Assembly: GCA_905116865.2 (NCBI GenBank)
Contig: CAJHNH020002544.1
Location: 39,655-103,654, forward strand
Source: Candidula unifasciata
Taxonomy: Eukaryota; Mollusca; Gastropoda; Stylommatophora; Geomitridae
Length of the DNA: 64,000 nt
Direction of reading: 5' to 3'
How positions within the stretch are numbered: position 1 is the first letter of the stretch; every line of letters begins with the position of its first letter. Shown here in pieces: positions 1 through 12,359 of the stretch. A program made the translations under genes and the position numbers. The notes below the pieces were generated by a model. That model did no database searches. It worked only from the letters and a program-made list of their open reading frames with translations, and had not been told where the DNA came from.

Positions 1-839
1 AGCATAAACAAAGCATACCGACGATAATCTTTTTTTTTTATTTGCCTTATCTGGTGGTTTAATGGTGGGGGGGGGGGGGGTGGGGAAGGACCACAAGGGG
101 ACTAAATCTCCAGGTTTCGGCGCCCCAGACCTGGAGCAAACTTTCAGAAAGACAGCGTTCAGAGACATTTTTATTATTTTGTTATCTTATAAGAAATCAG
201 TTCCATGTCTATAGTGCTCTCTACGTATGTTTATCATTTTATACAACATGCAGCAAAATAAATTAACTCTAAAAACCGTTGGTGGTATTCTTGTGGGTGT
301 GTTTTTTAGTTAAAATGTCTCAACATTCCAGAATGTCTTTAAATATTCCCACCACACCTTGCACGGCACAGTGCGCCACGTGAAATCCTACGCTTGAAAA
401 CAATAGCTACAGGGGTGGAACTCGGTAAGCATTAGGCTATAATTGTTTCCCTTTGAATAATCTTAGGGGGAAAAAACGATTGCTACTGCATCTGTTTAAA
501 AAGTCACTGCATTGGATGCAGAGTGACGAACCCGGAATTAAAGACTGAGCTTAGTTATAACCACGGGCTGTGCAGGCTAAGATTTTTAGTTTTGACTCAT
601 AAGAATATTTAAAAAAAAAACATCATCCTTTGCCTATAATCACTCGGCCAGCTGCTTCCCTATGCGGAGGGCAAAGCTTCACTGCTCACTCTGTTTTGCT
701 CCCAAGGTCCCCCGTCCTGGTGTTTATTTTGGCTTATGATATTCAGAAGCTAATCATGGTTAATCTGTAAACATACTTCAGAAAATTGCTACAGGTAGTC
801 TATGCTCTGAATGAATAGAAAACATTAGGAAGTCGCAGT
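1..839. other. No gene recognised (left edge)
   Basis: AT-rich sequence with a poly-G run (67-80) and an A10 run. No exon, SINE or LINE block recognised. Confidence 0.5.
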
Positions 840-930
840 TAACCTCCATCCTCTGGATCTACACACCTGGATATGCAAGACTAAATGGTAATAAAGGAGC
901 AGACCAGCTGGCAGGTGTACCAAACTGGAA
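840..930 (+). mobile_element. RNase H fragment of a LINE
   Basis: The plus strand reads WIYTPGYARLNGNKGADQLAG, the last RNase H box (GHAGxxGNExADxLAG) with H replaced by Y. It differs from the family at 2640 and is probably a second, older RNase H LINE. Short and degraded. Confidence 0.5.
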
Positions 931-969
931 GAAGCATGGACAGAGCAATATGATAAATGCCATACGGAC

Positions 970-1172
970 TAGGACTAGAACTAGGGTGCCAGGTTTGATT
1001 CCAGCTGTGAACAAATTGTCTTGCGGTGGTTTCCAGTGGTACCGAGAGCTGACCGTTTAGAAAGCTATGGCATACTACCGAACATAAAATTTGTATAGAA
1101 AAACCAAAACAGCTAAAATATACTGGGGTTGGTTCTGCAATGTTCTATTAAGAAGATGCAACTAACTAACTT
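970..1172 (+). mobile_element. SINE family A, degraded copy
   Basis: B-box-like gccaggtttgattccagctg, then gagctgaccgtttagaaagc, tatagaaaaaccaaaacagc and the gatgcaactaacta end. The A box is lost. Confidence 0.65.
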
Positions 1173-1174
1173 GT

Positions 1175-2640
1175 GCTATCAATTGTTGACTGATGGAGAC
1201 TTCACTCTAATTATGTTACCTTCAAAGCCCAGTAGGCAAGGCAATTGGTGATGATGGTGGTGGTGTTTTCTGGAATATTCTACTGAAAGAATAGAAATAA
1301 CACTTTCTTTGCTTTATATCAACAATCAAATACAGGGGGTTCTAGATAGGGTACGATTGAAAAGAGAGTTACTGACTTAACTCTTTTAGTCCCAAAGAAC
1401 GCATCATACGTTCATAGATTCCTACCTAGAGGCCCAATAAACGCATGATGCGCCGATTTTACGTCTCTTTTGATCACCCCTTGGGCCTGTGATGCTAAAC
1501 CCCCTGGGACTCAAAGAGTTAAATCAAATAGAGACAATTGAAACATTTTGGCCACATCAAAAGATGTAACACTTTTTTTTAAACCATACTTCAGAGAAAG
1601 GTGGACGACAAGTGAGCAAGAGTTAGATAACGATACAAGTGGGAGGACAACATCAAGCGAATGATAAACAGCAGTAGGAGTATGACAGAGTGTAAAACTA
1701 AAAACAAGAGACAAAGCATATAAGAGATCCACTGTAGCCAACCTTCATGTAGAGAGAGCACCTGACTGATTCATTGACTGCTATATATCGTCTAAGCGAT
1801 CATGCAAATCACTTGATGATGATGTGTTTTCTAGAATATTTTACAGTATGATTGGAAATATGACGTTCTCTATACAACATAACGTCTACTCCCAGTAGGC
1901 AAGGCACTTGATGATGAGGTTTTTCTAGAATGTTCTACTGTACGAAAAGATACACGCCTGTGGAGCAGGTCTCATATTCGAATTCTTTCTCTCTCTCCCT
2001 GTTTGTTTCCTCAACGCTGCTACCTGAATGTTTCTTCGCCTTCTATATTCACACTTAGAAGTGCGGTTGGGACAATGAGTTGTGGTTTACAGAGAAGGGT
2101 GTTTGGCACAGTGTGTTTTAGTTTACGGTAAGGCTGTAATAATTGTGCCTTTAGGTCAATAACATAAAATGTCAACCATATCTTACTGACTTTGTGAGGT
2201 GCTTGTGACAGCAGGTTTATTAATTTCCCCCCCCCCCCCCCCACCATATGGAAGTTTAATGTTTCCCCCCCCCCCCCCCCCCCCCCCCCATGGGTTCTGG
2301 AACTCATATGGGAAGTTTAAGGTTTTATCAACATGAAATCACAAAATTTCAGTCAGGATAGCAAGCCAACAGGGCAAATCCCAGAAACCGTGTTCAACCT
2401 CCAAAAATGTTATAACTAGGACACTCATAGTGGCTACCTCAGCCTGGTGTCTTCACTAGGTAAGGGTTAACTGCCCAATTTTTTTTTTTTTCTTTTCCTA
2501 AATTGATCTAGGGTTGCAGGTTGACCAAGTACAAAATGGGTACTTGAAGAGTCCTGGATTCATTACACAATCATACACTAAAACATGTCAATTTATACAC
2601 TAAACATACACCAAGACAGGACACTACCAAAACCTTTTAA
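1175..2640. other. No gene recognised; possible LINE debris
   Basis: About 1530-1760 on the plus strand has a degraded LINE-like stretch (acattttggccacatcaaaa, gtgggaggacaacatcaagc). A small duplicated block (ggcaaggc...gatgatggtg...ttctggaatattctac) appears near 1225-1285 and 1820-1935. Otherwise unexplained. Confidence 0.35.
2226..2289. repeat. Two poly-C tracts (16 and 25 C) with similar flanks
   Basis: caccatatggaagtttaatg between the tracts and ctcatatgggaagtttaagg after the second are similar, indicating a small duplication that includes the C runs. Confidence 0.85.
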
Positions 2641-4305
2641 AGATCATTCTAAGCTTAGGGCACTACCTTAAAACGCTGGGAAGGTTGGAGAAAAGATCAG
2701 TTCTAAGAATTTTTGGAAAGGGGGGCTGGGAAGTTAGAATCACTTCAAACCTCTTAGGGTTCCAGAAAACGCATTTGGGAACTGGTCTTGGAGACAGAGT
2801 AGTTGCTGTAAAAGTTGCACAGGGAGAAATTAATTTGGGAAAGGGGGAAGCTCCTGTCTCCCAAGAGCACTTTGGCCCCAGGACTGCCACTGGGATCTCG
2901 CCTGTGCTCTTTACGAGCAAGATGCAAGGCCTGACTTTTGCGGATGATATACTTGCATATAGGCAGGGGGAAGAAAAGGTCGACAAAGGAGCTACAAGCT
3001 CTGTTTTTGGGGGAGGTGGATCTTGAGTCAACAGAGTGGTGAGTGTTGTGATGAGATGCCAAAGAGGACTTAGTGCACTTAAGACTATGGCTGCAATTGA
3101 CATAGAGCAGAGAATGCTTTTCACACTATATCAGCACCTGATCCTGTCAGTGGTGGATTATGGCCTGGGACTGCTTACCGTCTCAAAGAGTCAGATGGAC
3201 AAACTAGAGCGCATACAGAACGCGGCTATGCTGGTCATTCTGGGTTGCACCGGAGACACCCCAGTGGTGTGTATGCGATACATCCTTGATTTGCCGACGG
3301 TTACAAGTAGGCACAAGGTGATGCAGGCGAAGTCATATCTCAGGGTAGCTGCAGACACAGACCACCCTCTGCATGAAGCTCTAGGTGCAGTTAAGGGTCA
3401 GCGGCTGATAAGAGGGAGGTCATGGATGGCTCAGGCAGAAAACACAATCAGACAGGTTTGCATCCTTGAGAACATTAGGCGAGGAGAGGAGTGGGTCAAA
3501 GTGCCACTTGAGCAGTCAGACTTGTGTAGTCATAATCGCGCTGAGCCGGAAATGCAGAGACTGGCCAGCAGGTGCCACAGAGGTGGAAATTCAGCAATTA
3601 ATTCAAGATAATGCTCGCTCAGAGGATTTGATCATTTACACAGACGGTTCAGTGTCAAGAGGCAAAAGAAGTGCTTGGGGCTTTTTAGCAAAAGTTAATG
3701 GTCGACATTTGGTGCAGGAGAGCCTAGCATATGATACCACAACATCCAGCTTAAGAATGGAGGTGGAGGCGGTCACTGCAGCTTTCCGCTGGCTAGAGAA
3801 CACGACACACACACATATTGTAACTGATTCAGAAAGCATGCTGAGGAAGATCAGAACAGGTATGCTTCGTGCAGAGTGGCATGCTTCGCTGCGGAGGACA
3901 CGAGTGAGGAGTATTGTCTGGATTTTTTCACCGGGTTCCGCCGGTTTGTTGGGAAATGAACAGGTGGACAGACTGGCTGGCTCTGCACAACTTGGTGGAA
4001 TACTGCTACATGAGAGGGCAGACGTGGTTAGTGCCTTGTGGGAGAGCATGTACAATGTGGAGGAGCAGATGGATCACCACAGTTTGGTGAGATTGATGCA
4101 GTTGGGGGTGACGAGAGTTTCTGGCAGAAGCTCAAGGCTCAGAGGAAAGGCAAGACGGACGTTTAATCAGAAAGCTACTGGCACCTTTAGTATCGGAACT
4201 CTTCGCTGGCTGCTGAAGATGGGGACGGAGCGCTTATGGGAATGCCCCGAGTGCTGTGATGTCGGTTCTTGAATAAAATCATATCAAATCAAATCAAGAC
4301 AGGAC
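2640..4305 (+). mobile_element. RNase H-bearing LINE, 5'-truncated and decayed copy
   Basis: The longest LINE copy in the window. Around 2880-2960 a reverse transcriptase fragment shows an SPVLF block and the catalytic FADD box (LTFADDILAY). After a frame break, a connector (DYGLGLLTVSKSQMDKLERI) leads into an RNase H domain about 3610-4010 with YTDGS, RMEVEAVTAA, VTDSES and GNEQVDRLAG. The RT and RNase H pieces lie in different frames, so this copy is dead. The usual H of the last RNase H box (GHAG) is S here. The 3' end is a (ATCAA)n-type tail at about 4278-4297, which joins directly to a minisatellite. RT followed by RNase H suggests the I group of non-LTR elements (I/Nimb-like). Confidence 0.85.
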
Positions 4306-5600
4306 AATTCATTCCTTGAACATACACCAAGTCATGCCATTTCATTCCTTGAAACTATACCAAGACATGACAAATCATTACTGAACATACAACAACACAT
4401 GACAATTAATTTCTTGAACATATTTTAAGACATGACAATTCATTGCGTGAACATACAACATGACATGACAACTCATTCCATAAACATACACCAAGACATG
4501 AAAATTAATTCCTTGAACATACACCAAGACATGACAATTCAGTCCGTAAACATATACCAAGACATGACAATTTATTCCTTAAACATACAGCAAGACATGA
4601 TTATTCATTGCTTGAACACTGAAAAAGACTTTACCATTCCTTCCATGACCATACACCAAGACAATACAATTCATTTCTTGAACATGCACCAAGATAGGAC
4701 AATTCATTCCTTGAACATTGACCAAAACATGACAATTCATTCCTTGAACATTCACCAAGATAATTAATCCTTGAACATACACCAAGATGGGACAATTCAT
4801 TTCTTGAACATACACATGCTTACTTTCTTCTTAGAACATGACAATTCATACCTTGAACATACATCAAGGCATTATCATTCACTTCTAGAACATACATCAG
4901 GACAAGATCATTAATCCCTACAGCATACACTCAAGACATGATTATTTATTTGTAGAGCATACACCAAGATATTATCATTCATTCCTAGAACTTACACCAA
5001 GACATGATCATTCATTCCTACACCAACACATTGTAATTTATTTCTAGAGCATACACTAGGACATGATCATTCATTCCTACACCAACACATTGTAATTTAT
5101 TTCTAGAGCATACACTAGGACATGATCATTCATTCCTACACCAATACATTGTAATTTATTTCTAGAGCATACACTAGGACATGATCATTCATTCCTACAC
5201 CAATATATTGTAATTTACTTCTAGAGCATACACTAGGACATGATCATTCATTCCTACACCAATACATTGTAATTTATTTCTAGAGCATACACTAAGACAT
5301 GATCATTCATTCCTATAACATACACTGAGTCATTATTATTGATCCGTAGAACATACACCAAGATATTATCATTCCTTCACAGAACATACACCAAGTCATT
5401 TATCCACAGAACATACCCAAGACATGGCACTTCATACCTAGAGCATACACTAAGACTTGCTCCTTCATTCCCACAACACAAGCCAAGACATTTTCATTTA
5501 TTCCTAAAACATAAACCAAGACATTCACTCATATAACATACATCAAGTTAAGAAGCAATCAAGACATACAGCAAAACATGATTAGTTATATCTGAAACAT
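4290..5600. repeat. Minisatellite with 33-bp and 60-bp periods
   Basis: A unit like ttcattccttgaacatacac plus caagacatgacaa (about 33 bp) recurs from 4306 to about 4860. At 5000-5310 it shifts to a regular 60-bp dimer (cattcctacaccaacacatt half and tttctagagcatacactagg half), five near-identical copies. Beyond 5310 the units diverge. It begins exactly where the LINE tail at 4297 ends. Confidence 0.85.
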
Positions 5601-6465
5601 GACACCAAGACAAATAATGTGGAAAGGATATAATTTTAATCAAGAAAATAGTTTCTTTACAAGCAACCTAAACATGTCCACACAGTTCAGAGACCACACA
5701 AAAATCCCTTGAAGCTAACAGAATGGATTCGCTCAGGTGTCACTGAACCGTGCAGCAATAATTCCACCAAGAACCACCAACACACCACGTGGTCGGTTTT
5801 ACAAACATTATATGTGCATCATTTTTGCAATGCAAAATCATTTTGAAAACTGAGCATGGATGCAGATTTCACAGAAAATCATGTGTAAACCCAGTACAGA
5901 AAACAGTAAATAGAGTTCTTAACACTTGAGATAAATGTATATTAAAAACTGGAAATTTAACATTACATCAAGTGAAAAATATCAAATATGCATTATTAGT
6001 TTGAAAATAAGAATAACATTTAAAAAAATATAAGTATCAAACTGTTTTAAATACAATGAAATAAAATGTGGGGGAAAAAAAAATTTGAAAAAGTTGAGAG
6101 TATGTTTTGGGAGCACAATCAGAAGGTTCACAAAAACCGCGAAGGTAAAATCTGCAAAGACTTCTGCTGATTTTATCATGTGCCATACAGGGCTGCTTAA
6201 AAGCATCCAGCTTATTATCATCAACTTTCATTTTCGCCATCAAGCATCATGGTGAGGAACAGATTATGGTCTAGCCGCGACCGGCCCTGCTGCTGACATC
6301 ACTGGGTCGGGCTAACGATGTGTTAATGCAGCAGTTCTCACACAAGAAGTAAACTATTTTCGACAGTGGCGAGAAAAGACAACTTAAATTTTAACTCACT
6401 AGTATCTGCATGCCTTTTTTAATAATTTTAAACTTTCCTTTTTAGCCAAGCTTTTTCCTTGATTC
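5600..6465. other. No gene recognised between two minisatellites
   Basis: AT-rich. A short minus-strand frame (6243-6037) has a Cys-rich stretch (CRFYLRGFCEPSDC) but no convincing splice sites. Confidence 0.4.
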
Positions 6466-7145
6466 TGTTGTCATATCTTACAAATTTATAATATCTCTAG
6501 TGTCATAAACCCATCTATTGTCATACCTTATGGATTTATAATATCTCTAGAGTCATAAACCCATTTATTGTCATAACTTATGGATTTATAATATCTCTAG
6601 TGTCATAAACCCATCTATTGTCATACCTTATAGATTTATAATATCTCTAGTGTCATAAACCCATCTATTGTCATACCTTATAGATTTATCATATCTCTAG
6701 TGTCAGAAACCCATCTATTGTCATACCTTATAGATTTATAATATCTCTAGTGTCATAAACCCATCTATTATAGATTTATAATATCTCTAGTGTCATAAAC
6801 CCATCTATTGTCATAAACCCATCTTTTGTCATACCTTATGGATTTATAATGTCTCTAGTGTCATAAACCCATCTATTGTCATACTTTATGGATTTATAAT
6901 GTCTCTAGTGTCATAAACCCATCTATTGTCATACCTTATGGATTTATAATTTCTCTAGTGTCATAAACCCATCTATTGTCATACCTTATGGATTTATATA
7001 ATGTCTCTAGTGTCATAAACCCATCTATTGTCATACCTTATCAATCTACTGTCATTTAATGTAGATTTATAATGTCTCTAATGTCATAAACCCATCTATT
7101 ATCATATCTTATGGATTTATAATGTCTCTAGTGTCATTAACCCAT
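6465..7145. repeat. 50-bp minisatellite
   Basis: About 13 copies of a 50-bp unit (tctattgtcataccttatgg, atttataatatctctagtgt, cataaaccca) with a few shortened units around 6765-6830 and 7030-7070. Confidence 0.9.
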
Positions 7146-7989
7146 CTTCCCATTGGGCCTCCCGCCTCGTTCACATATAAAAATTAAGGTGTAAGCATCT
7201 GTATTTGTGGCTACCCTGGCTGCCTTCGAATGATATCACCAAACCATGTAACATTCTGCTTCTCAATAAATTTGGAGCACAGTGTTGTTCCCACAATATG
7301 ACTGATGATATCATCTTGCACTCGGTCTCAAGGACGGTTGGCAGCTTTCCTTATGCACCTCATCTCAGAGATGTTAATTTTCTGCAGGTGAGCCTTTCAT
7401 AATCTTCAAGCTCGGCATGGGTGGTGCGGTTATCATATGAATATGCTATTTATAGTCTGTTTCTTAGCAGTAAAACTTATGTTTGGATGTTTTGATTTTA
7501 AAAAATAAAAGGACAAATATGATTTCTGCTGATCCCCACATCTGTTCATGATTTCTTCAAATATATATGCTACAATATTATAAATTAAGAACTACAATAA
7601 AATAAAAAAAGGAACATGGTAAATCAAAAATTATTACATTAACATGTCCAAGTAAAATAACAAAAAATAATCATAGAAAAGTTCTCAAAAATATTACTGA
7701 TTAAACAAGCGTATGGATTGAATACTTTAGAGAATGCAACAGACAAGCCCCAAAATACCCACAGAACTGGATCTGCATTTACAAGTGAGTTACCATCCAA
7801 AGCAAATTAGTCAAACTTAAAACCACTTGAAAGATAGGAAATTTGCTGGTATCCAAGTTTTTAAAAAAAAAAAAATCTTAAAACCATCATAAACATGCAT
7901 AAGTATTTTAAAAAAAAACAGTCTGTTAGTTGCTAACAAACATGGTTTGCATGCGCCCATGATTTATTTGTTCATCAATGTTCCAAAGT

Positions 7990-8250
7990 AAAGTATCCTT
8001 ATCCACGCCTTCAGGCCTATTTGGGACATAGGGGCTAGACCTGTATTTTATAAACCAATCGGCACTGAGTGTTTGATGTGGTTAGTATCACGCCGGCTGC
8101 CTTTACTTCTCAGGACTTAACCTTGTATCCACTCAAGGCTGGGTCAACCTGAGAGCCAGTGTCATGTTTTTCAAAGTCCAGCAGGACCTGAAGCCACAAC
8201 CTCCCTAACTGCGGGCGAGTGTCTTTCCATTAAACCACACCGGCTCTCTT
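7990..8250 (-). mobile_element. SINE family B, minus strand
   Basis: Plus-strand landmarks: tccttatccacgccttcagg (3' end), gggctagacctgtattttat, caaggctgggtcaacctgag; the head near 8235-8250 reads ccacaccggctctc. Confidence 0.7.
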
Positions 8251-8834
8251 AGAGATATTACATGATCAATAAATCATAAACTACAATAAGATAAAAACAA
8301 AAACAGTAAATCAGGAATCTATACACTAACATAGTTCAATTTGGCAAAAACCAAGTTAGGAAGAAACTAACAGCTTTTTTACTATTACAACAAAAACAAT
8401 ATATTATGTAAACAATTTTTAAAAAAATACAAAAAAAGTTACTAACAGAATATCAGTAATTGCTGAAAACAGCAGCCAGAATATTAAATGAAGTATCTGG
8501 GGAAAAAAAAAACTTCTTACCAATTTGCAATGCAAACATTTAATTAACATTCAGGTACAATAATAGTGTACTCATTATCATTTGTTTATACGAATGAAAA
8601 TGTTATAATATTGGCATATGTGAATGCTTATAGCAGCTTCAAATTCCAGTATGCCCCCATACAGTCATGGCATACAAATAAAAAAGTGATCATTTTAAAT
8701 AGTTAAGCTTCAGTGACATTCAATGGAGGCTGTTGTGTGTTTGTCAAATCATATAAAGCAGAACCTGAAAACTTTACAACTGACAAGCTTGATGGGAAAA
8801 TAGTGAGGAGAAAATCAAGAGATAAATACCTCCT

Positions 8835-9510
8835 ACTTGGCTTGAGTGGGGCAAGACTGGAAATGTGATTCTGGTGATAGCCTGAGCATGGAAATCATGA
8901 CCACTGCCAAAAGTGATCTGCCGGTTAAAATGGACGCTAGACAGCGGCGCTGTTTGGAGCGGAGGCAAATTTTTTGCTTCTGCCGGACGGTGGCCGAAGT
9001 ATTTTTGCTCCATTTGTAGACTGGATATAGTTTCGTCGCCCAGCTTCTGAGTTGAATGCATGGCGTGACCCTGTGAGCTGCGGATTGCATTTGGAATGTT
9101 TTTTCGACTGTGACCAACGTGGTGTGAATTGTAGATTCAGAAAATGGTGCGATGCCGGTCGTGCAATGCTGGCGGGACCCGTATTAAAATTGATCGCGCG
9201 GGCAACTGCTGATCTGTTGGCGACAAGTTCTGCTATCATCAATGATGAACTGCATTTCTACTGTTGGACTGTTTGTGTTAGCACTTCGGATGGCTACCAT
9301 ATGCGTTAATGCGAGTGTATGCTAGATATGCTGAGACAGCAGTCTGTCAATCTTTCCACAAGGGACTGTGATAAACATTCTGGGTGTTTTTCATTGGCAC
9401 AGGAGCGGAGCAAAGATGGGGCGACCCGTTTGCTATGAAGCTGAAACTAAGACTACCAGACTTATAATCAAGGCACATGATGCTGATGATGTGAAGCTGT
9501 GATTTAGTAA
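8835..9510 (-). mobile_element. Unclassified dispersed element, copy 1 of 3
   Basis: Minus-strand order: ttgctccgctcctgtgccaa, gacagactgctgtctcagca, cagtagaaatgcagttcatc, cattcaactcagaagctggg. The same order of blocks occurs at 22870-23400 (+) and 57690-58110 (-). Local GC is higher than the surroundings. No open frame is shared by the copies. Confidence 0.5.
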
Positions 9511-9827
9511 ATGTAATGTTATAAAGCACGATAAAAAAGCTTTTAATATTGTCTGCATTAAAACTAGGTCACATGTATTTTTGAAAAACACCTCATGGCA
9601 GTAGAGATGTGTTTTCTGAAAACAATGCAGAGAATGGTAAGGCAGTCCTCTGCAATGTATATGGAAACTACAAAATGTATCATTGATGTTAGGTGTTGAC
9701 AGCAAAGAGATTTTGAACATTAAGACATAAAACAAATGCTCTTAGGTTACGAGAGTCCACTGCAACATTCATACCTCTCATGGATGTCCTAAAAGGCTGC
9801 TGGGATGTTTGGTGTAAAACATAAGTA

Positions 9828-10045
9828 AGTAAAGGACCCTTTTAGCACATCAGGCATATGTTAGTCTAATATGAATGAAGATTTGATTCAGCAAGTAATG
9901 TGGTCAACATCACACCGTTACTTCTTAGGGCATTACCTAGTACATGCTTAACTCATGCTTGACCTTACAGCCAAGGTAATTTTTTTTTTTTAATCAGACT
10001 TGGTGTCGATTCAAACTGAAAACATTTGAAACCCTTGTGAGTGTT
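9828..10045 (-). mobile_element. SINE family B, degraded
   Basis: Minus strand: aaggacccttttagcacatc, a gtggtcaacatcacaccgtt block, a T-rich linker (9980-9989) and a degraded B-box region. Confidence 0.5.
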
Positions 10046-10114
10046 TGTCCACTACACTACTTGGAACTGTTGTAAAAGTAGCTATTTCCAGCTACAGAAA
10101 CATTTTAGCTACAG

Positions 10115-10217
<103 letters not shown>

Positions 10218-10244
10218 AACAGGCCTACAAGGGGCCCTGGAATG

Positions 10245-10440
10245 AGTTAGTTAGAAGTTTATACCCCACTCTCCCTATATGGGTTCTGAGGCCCCATTGT
10301 GGGGGGGGGGGGGGGGGGGGGAAATAGACACCCCCTCCCCCCCAACAACAACAAGTATATTGTAAGAGTCGACTAACGGGATGTTTCCAAGTCAGAATGC
10401 ATGTGCCTGTGAGGCAAGGAACCAACAGTCTGCGCAAAAA
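10245..10440 (-). mobile_element. Family C repeat, left arm of inverted pair
   Basis: Minus strand: caaggaaccaacagtctgcg at its proximal end, agagtcgactaacgggatgt, a G21 run (10301-10321 on plus) and gaggccccattgt. Head-to-head with the copy at 10455-10700. Confidence 0.65.
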
Positions 10441-10454
10441 TAAGTCAGATCTAT

Positions 10455-10700
10455 TTTTTTTTTAAATGTGCACGCAACACAAACGTTCTGGTTGTTCGCC
10501 TACTTATGGACTCTAGCCCTGTTCCAGAAACTGAGTGTTGCGTACACATCCGTTTCACAGGTGCAGACTATTGGTTCCTTGTCTCTCAGGTAGATGTACT
10601 CCGACTTTCAAAAAAGCTCCCATTTAGTTGACTCTTACCACATGCTTTTGGGCAGGCAGTAGGTCCATTCTTGTTTTCCCCACAATAAGGCTCCAAAACC
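10455..10700 (+). mobile_element. Family C repeat, right arm of inverted pair
   Basis: Plus strand: ttctggttgttcgcctactt, gttgcgtacacatccgtttc, ttggttccttgtctctcagg, gactcttaccacatgctttt and ttgttttccccacaataagg. Confidence 0.65.
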
Positions 10701-10984
10701 CATACAGAAATGTGTCCTGTATCAAATCATGTACCTACCGCAACTTTTAATAAAACATGTACATAAAGTAATCTCTACAAAAGCATGTACAAACAGTGAC
10801 CTCTATCAAATCATGTACACACTGTGACTTCTATAAAAGCTTAAGCATTCAGTTTCCTCTGTCAAAGCACACACAGTCAGTGATCACTGGACAAGTAAGT
10901 CAAGAACTGACTTCACTGCACTTGGGAAATTTCAATACATCATCTGTCCTCTTCCTCAAAGCCAATGAAAAACTGCCACACTGA

Positions 10985-11402
10985 TAATGCCAAACCTGAT
11001 AAACTATTTGCCTGTTTTGTCCTAATGAAGAGCTCCCATAGTGATAATGCCAGTTGGAACCTGATTACAAGTTTGTCTGTTTTGTCCCAATGAAGAGTTC
11101 CCATAGTGATAATGCCAGTTGAAACCTGATTAAAAGTTTGTCTGTTTTGTCCCAATGAAGAGTTTCCATAGTGATGATGCCAGTTGCAGCCTGGTTAAAA
11201 GTTTGTTTTGTCACAATGAAGAGTTCCCATACTGATGATGCCAGTTGCAATCCAAGTAAAAGTTTGCTTGTTTTGTCACAAAGAAGAGTTCCCTCACTGA
11301 TGATGTCATTTGCAACCTGATTAAAAGTTTGCCTGTTTTGTCCCAATGAAGAGTTCCCTTACTGATGATGCCATTTGCAACCTGATTAAAGGTCTGCTGT
11401 TT
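10985..11402 (-). repeat. 65-bp minisatellite made from LINE 3' sequence
   Basis: About six units. On the minus strand each reads tttaatcaggttgcaactgg, catcatcagtatgggaactc, ttcattgggacaaaacaggc. This is the RNase H LINE segment gtttaatcagaaagctactg ... ggaactcttcgctggctgct seen at 4159-4210. The array continues straight from the LINE fragment at 11400-11610. Confidence 0.8.
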
Positions 11403-11610
11403 TTCCCCCTGTGGGTAGAAAATCAGCCTGGCCCTCTGCTGAATCATTCTCTCCAGACATGGATTCTATGTCTGTTCTGCTGCAGTGTTTATTTGATCCC
11501 AGGGATTTCATCATGTCTGCTTTATCATAAACTAGCTCAGCGCTCAGAGAGGCAGCAGCAGCTAACCTATCAGCCTGCTCATTACCACACATACCCGAAT
11601 GTCCCAGGCA
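11400..11610 (-). mobile_element. RNase H-LINE 3' fragment
   Basis: The minus strand reads LGHSGMCGNEQADRLAAAAS and then KADMMKSL, aligning with GHAGVLGNEQVDRLAG and HDKADVVSAL of the better copies. It runs directly into the 65-bp minisatellite at 10985-11400, which repeats the next piece of the same LINE. Confidence 0.7.
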
Positions 11611-12119
11611 AAAAAACATCACTGATTTCTTTACAGGCATATACAAACTGTTACCTCTGTCCAAGTGTGTACAGGCAACTAGTAACTTCTATCAAAGCAC
11701 ACATACATGGCAACTTCTATCAAGCAAACAGTGACATTTATCAAAGTACAGATATGTAGCAACTTCTATCCAACAATATTTTATCAAAGTACATTTATGG
11801 AAAACGGTCACTGTTAACAAAGAGACTATTTTTTTTTTTGAGGCACAAACAACAAATGCGAGAGCATTATAATTTAAATATGACCATAAACATGGCAATC
11901 AATAAGAAACAAAAAGTATAGGGCAATTATTAGCAGTGTGCGTGACAAGTCTCAATGAAATCCTATGTTTGAACTGTAATGAAATATGTTTTATGTCAGA
12001 AAAGTTTATCCACAGCACGACCACATTATCTTTCATGAAAAATTTGCCCTGATAGATAACTTTGAAGCTTCTAACCACCCCACCCAAAAAACAAAAAAAA
12101 AACAAAAAAAAAGAACAAG

Positions 12120-12260
12120 CATGTAGTAAAAGGTGACCAGTTAAAGGTATGCTGAAACTAAATATGTTAGGCCCAAGGGTGTAAATATCCCAGCCTAACT
12201 GTAAACTACAACACAGTATGCCAATCACCTTTTTAAAGGTGAACATTGAAAAAGAGAACC
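12120..12260 (+). mobile_element. Family C repeat, 3' half
   Basis: tatgctgaaactaaatatgt, taggcccaagggtgtaaata, cctaactgtaaactacaaca and cacctttttaaaggtgaa. The same block occurs at 16735-16860 and 45228-45350. Confidence 0.5.
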
Positions 12261-12359
12261 TATATAATGTGTCAGTGTTTTCAGCCCTACCAGTGCTAGG
12301 CAGACTAAACATACTACATACACAGTTGAAGGAGTTACAATTTGCAGGGACCTAAATAA

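Noticed and set aside
6037..6243. Minus-strand frame with CCCH zinc-finger-like CRFYLRGFCEPSDC
   Set aside because: The fourth ligand (His) is not in place, splice sites are not convincing and no neighbouring exon was found.
6465..7145. Regular repeats reminiscent of a CRISPR array
   Set aside because: Units are contiguous and near-identical with no unique spacers, and the genome is eukaryotic; it is a minisatellite.
9052..9309. 85-codon plus-strand frame in a GC-richer patch
   Set aside because: It lies in an unclassified dispersed element and the frame is not kept in the other two copies.
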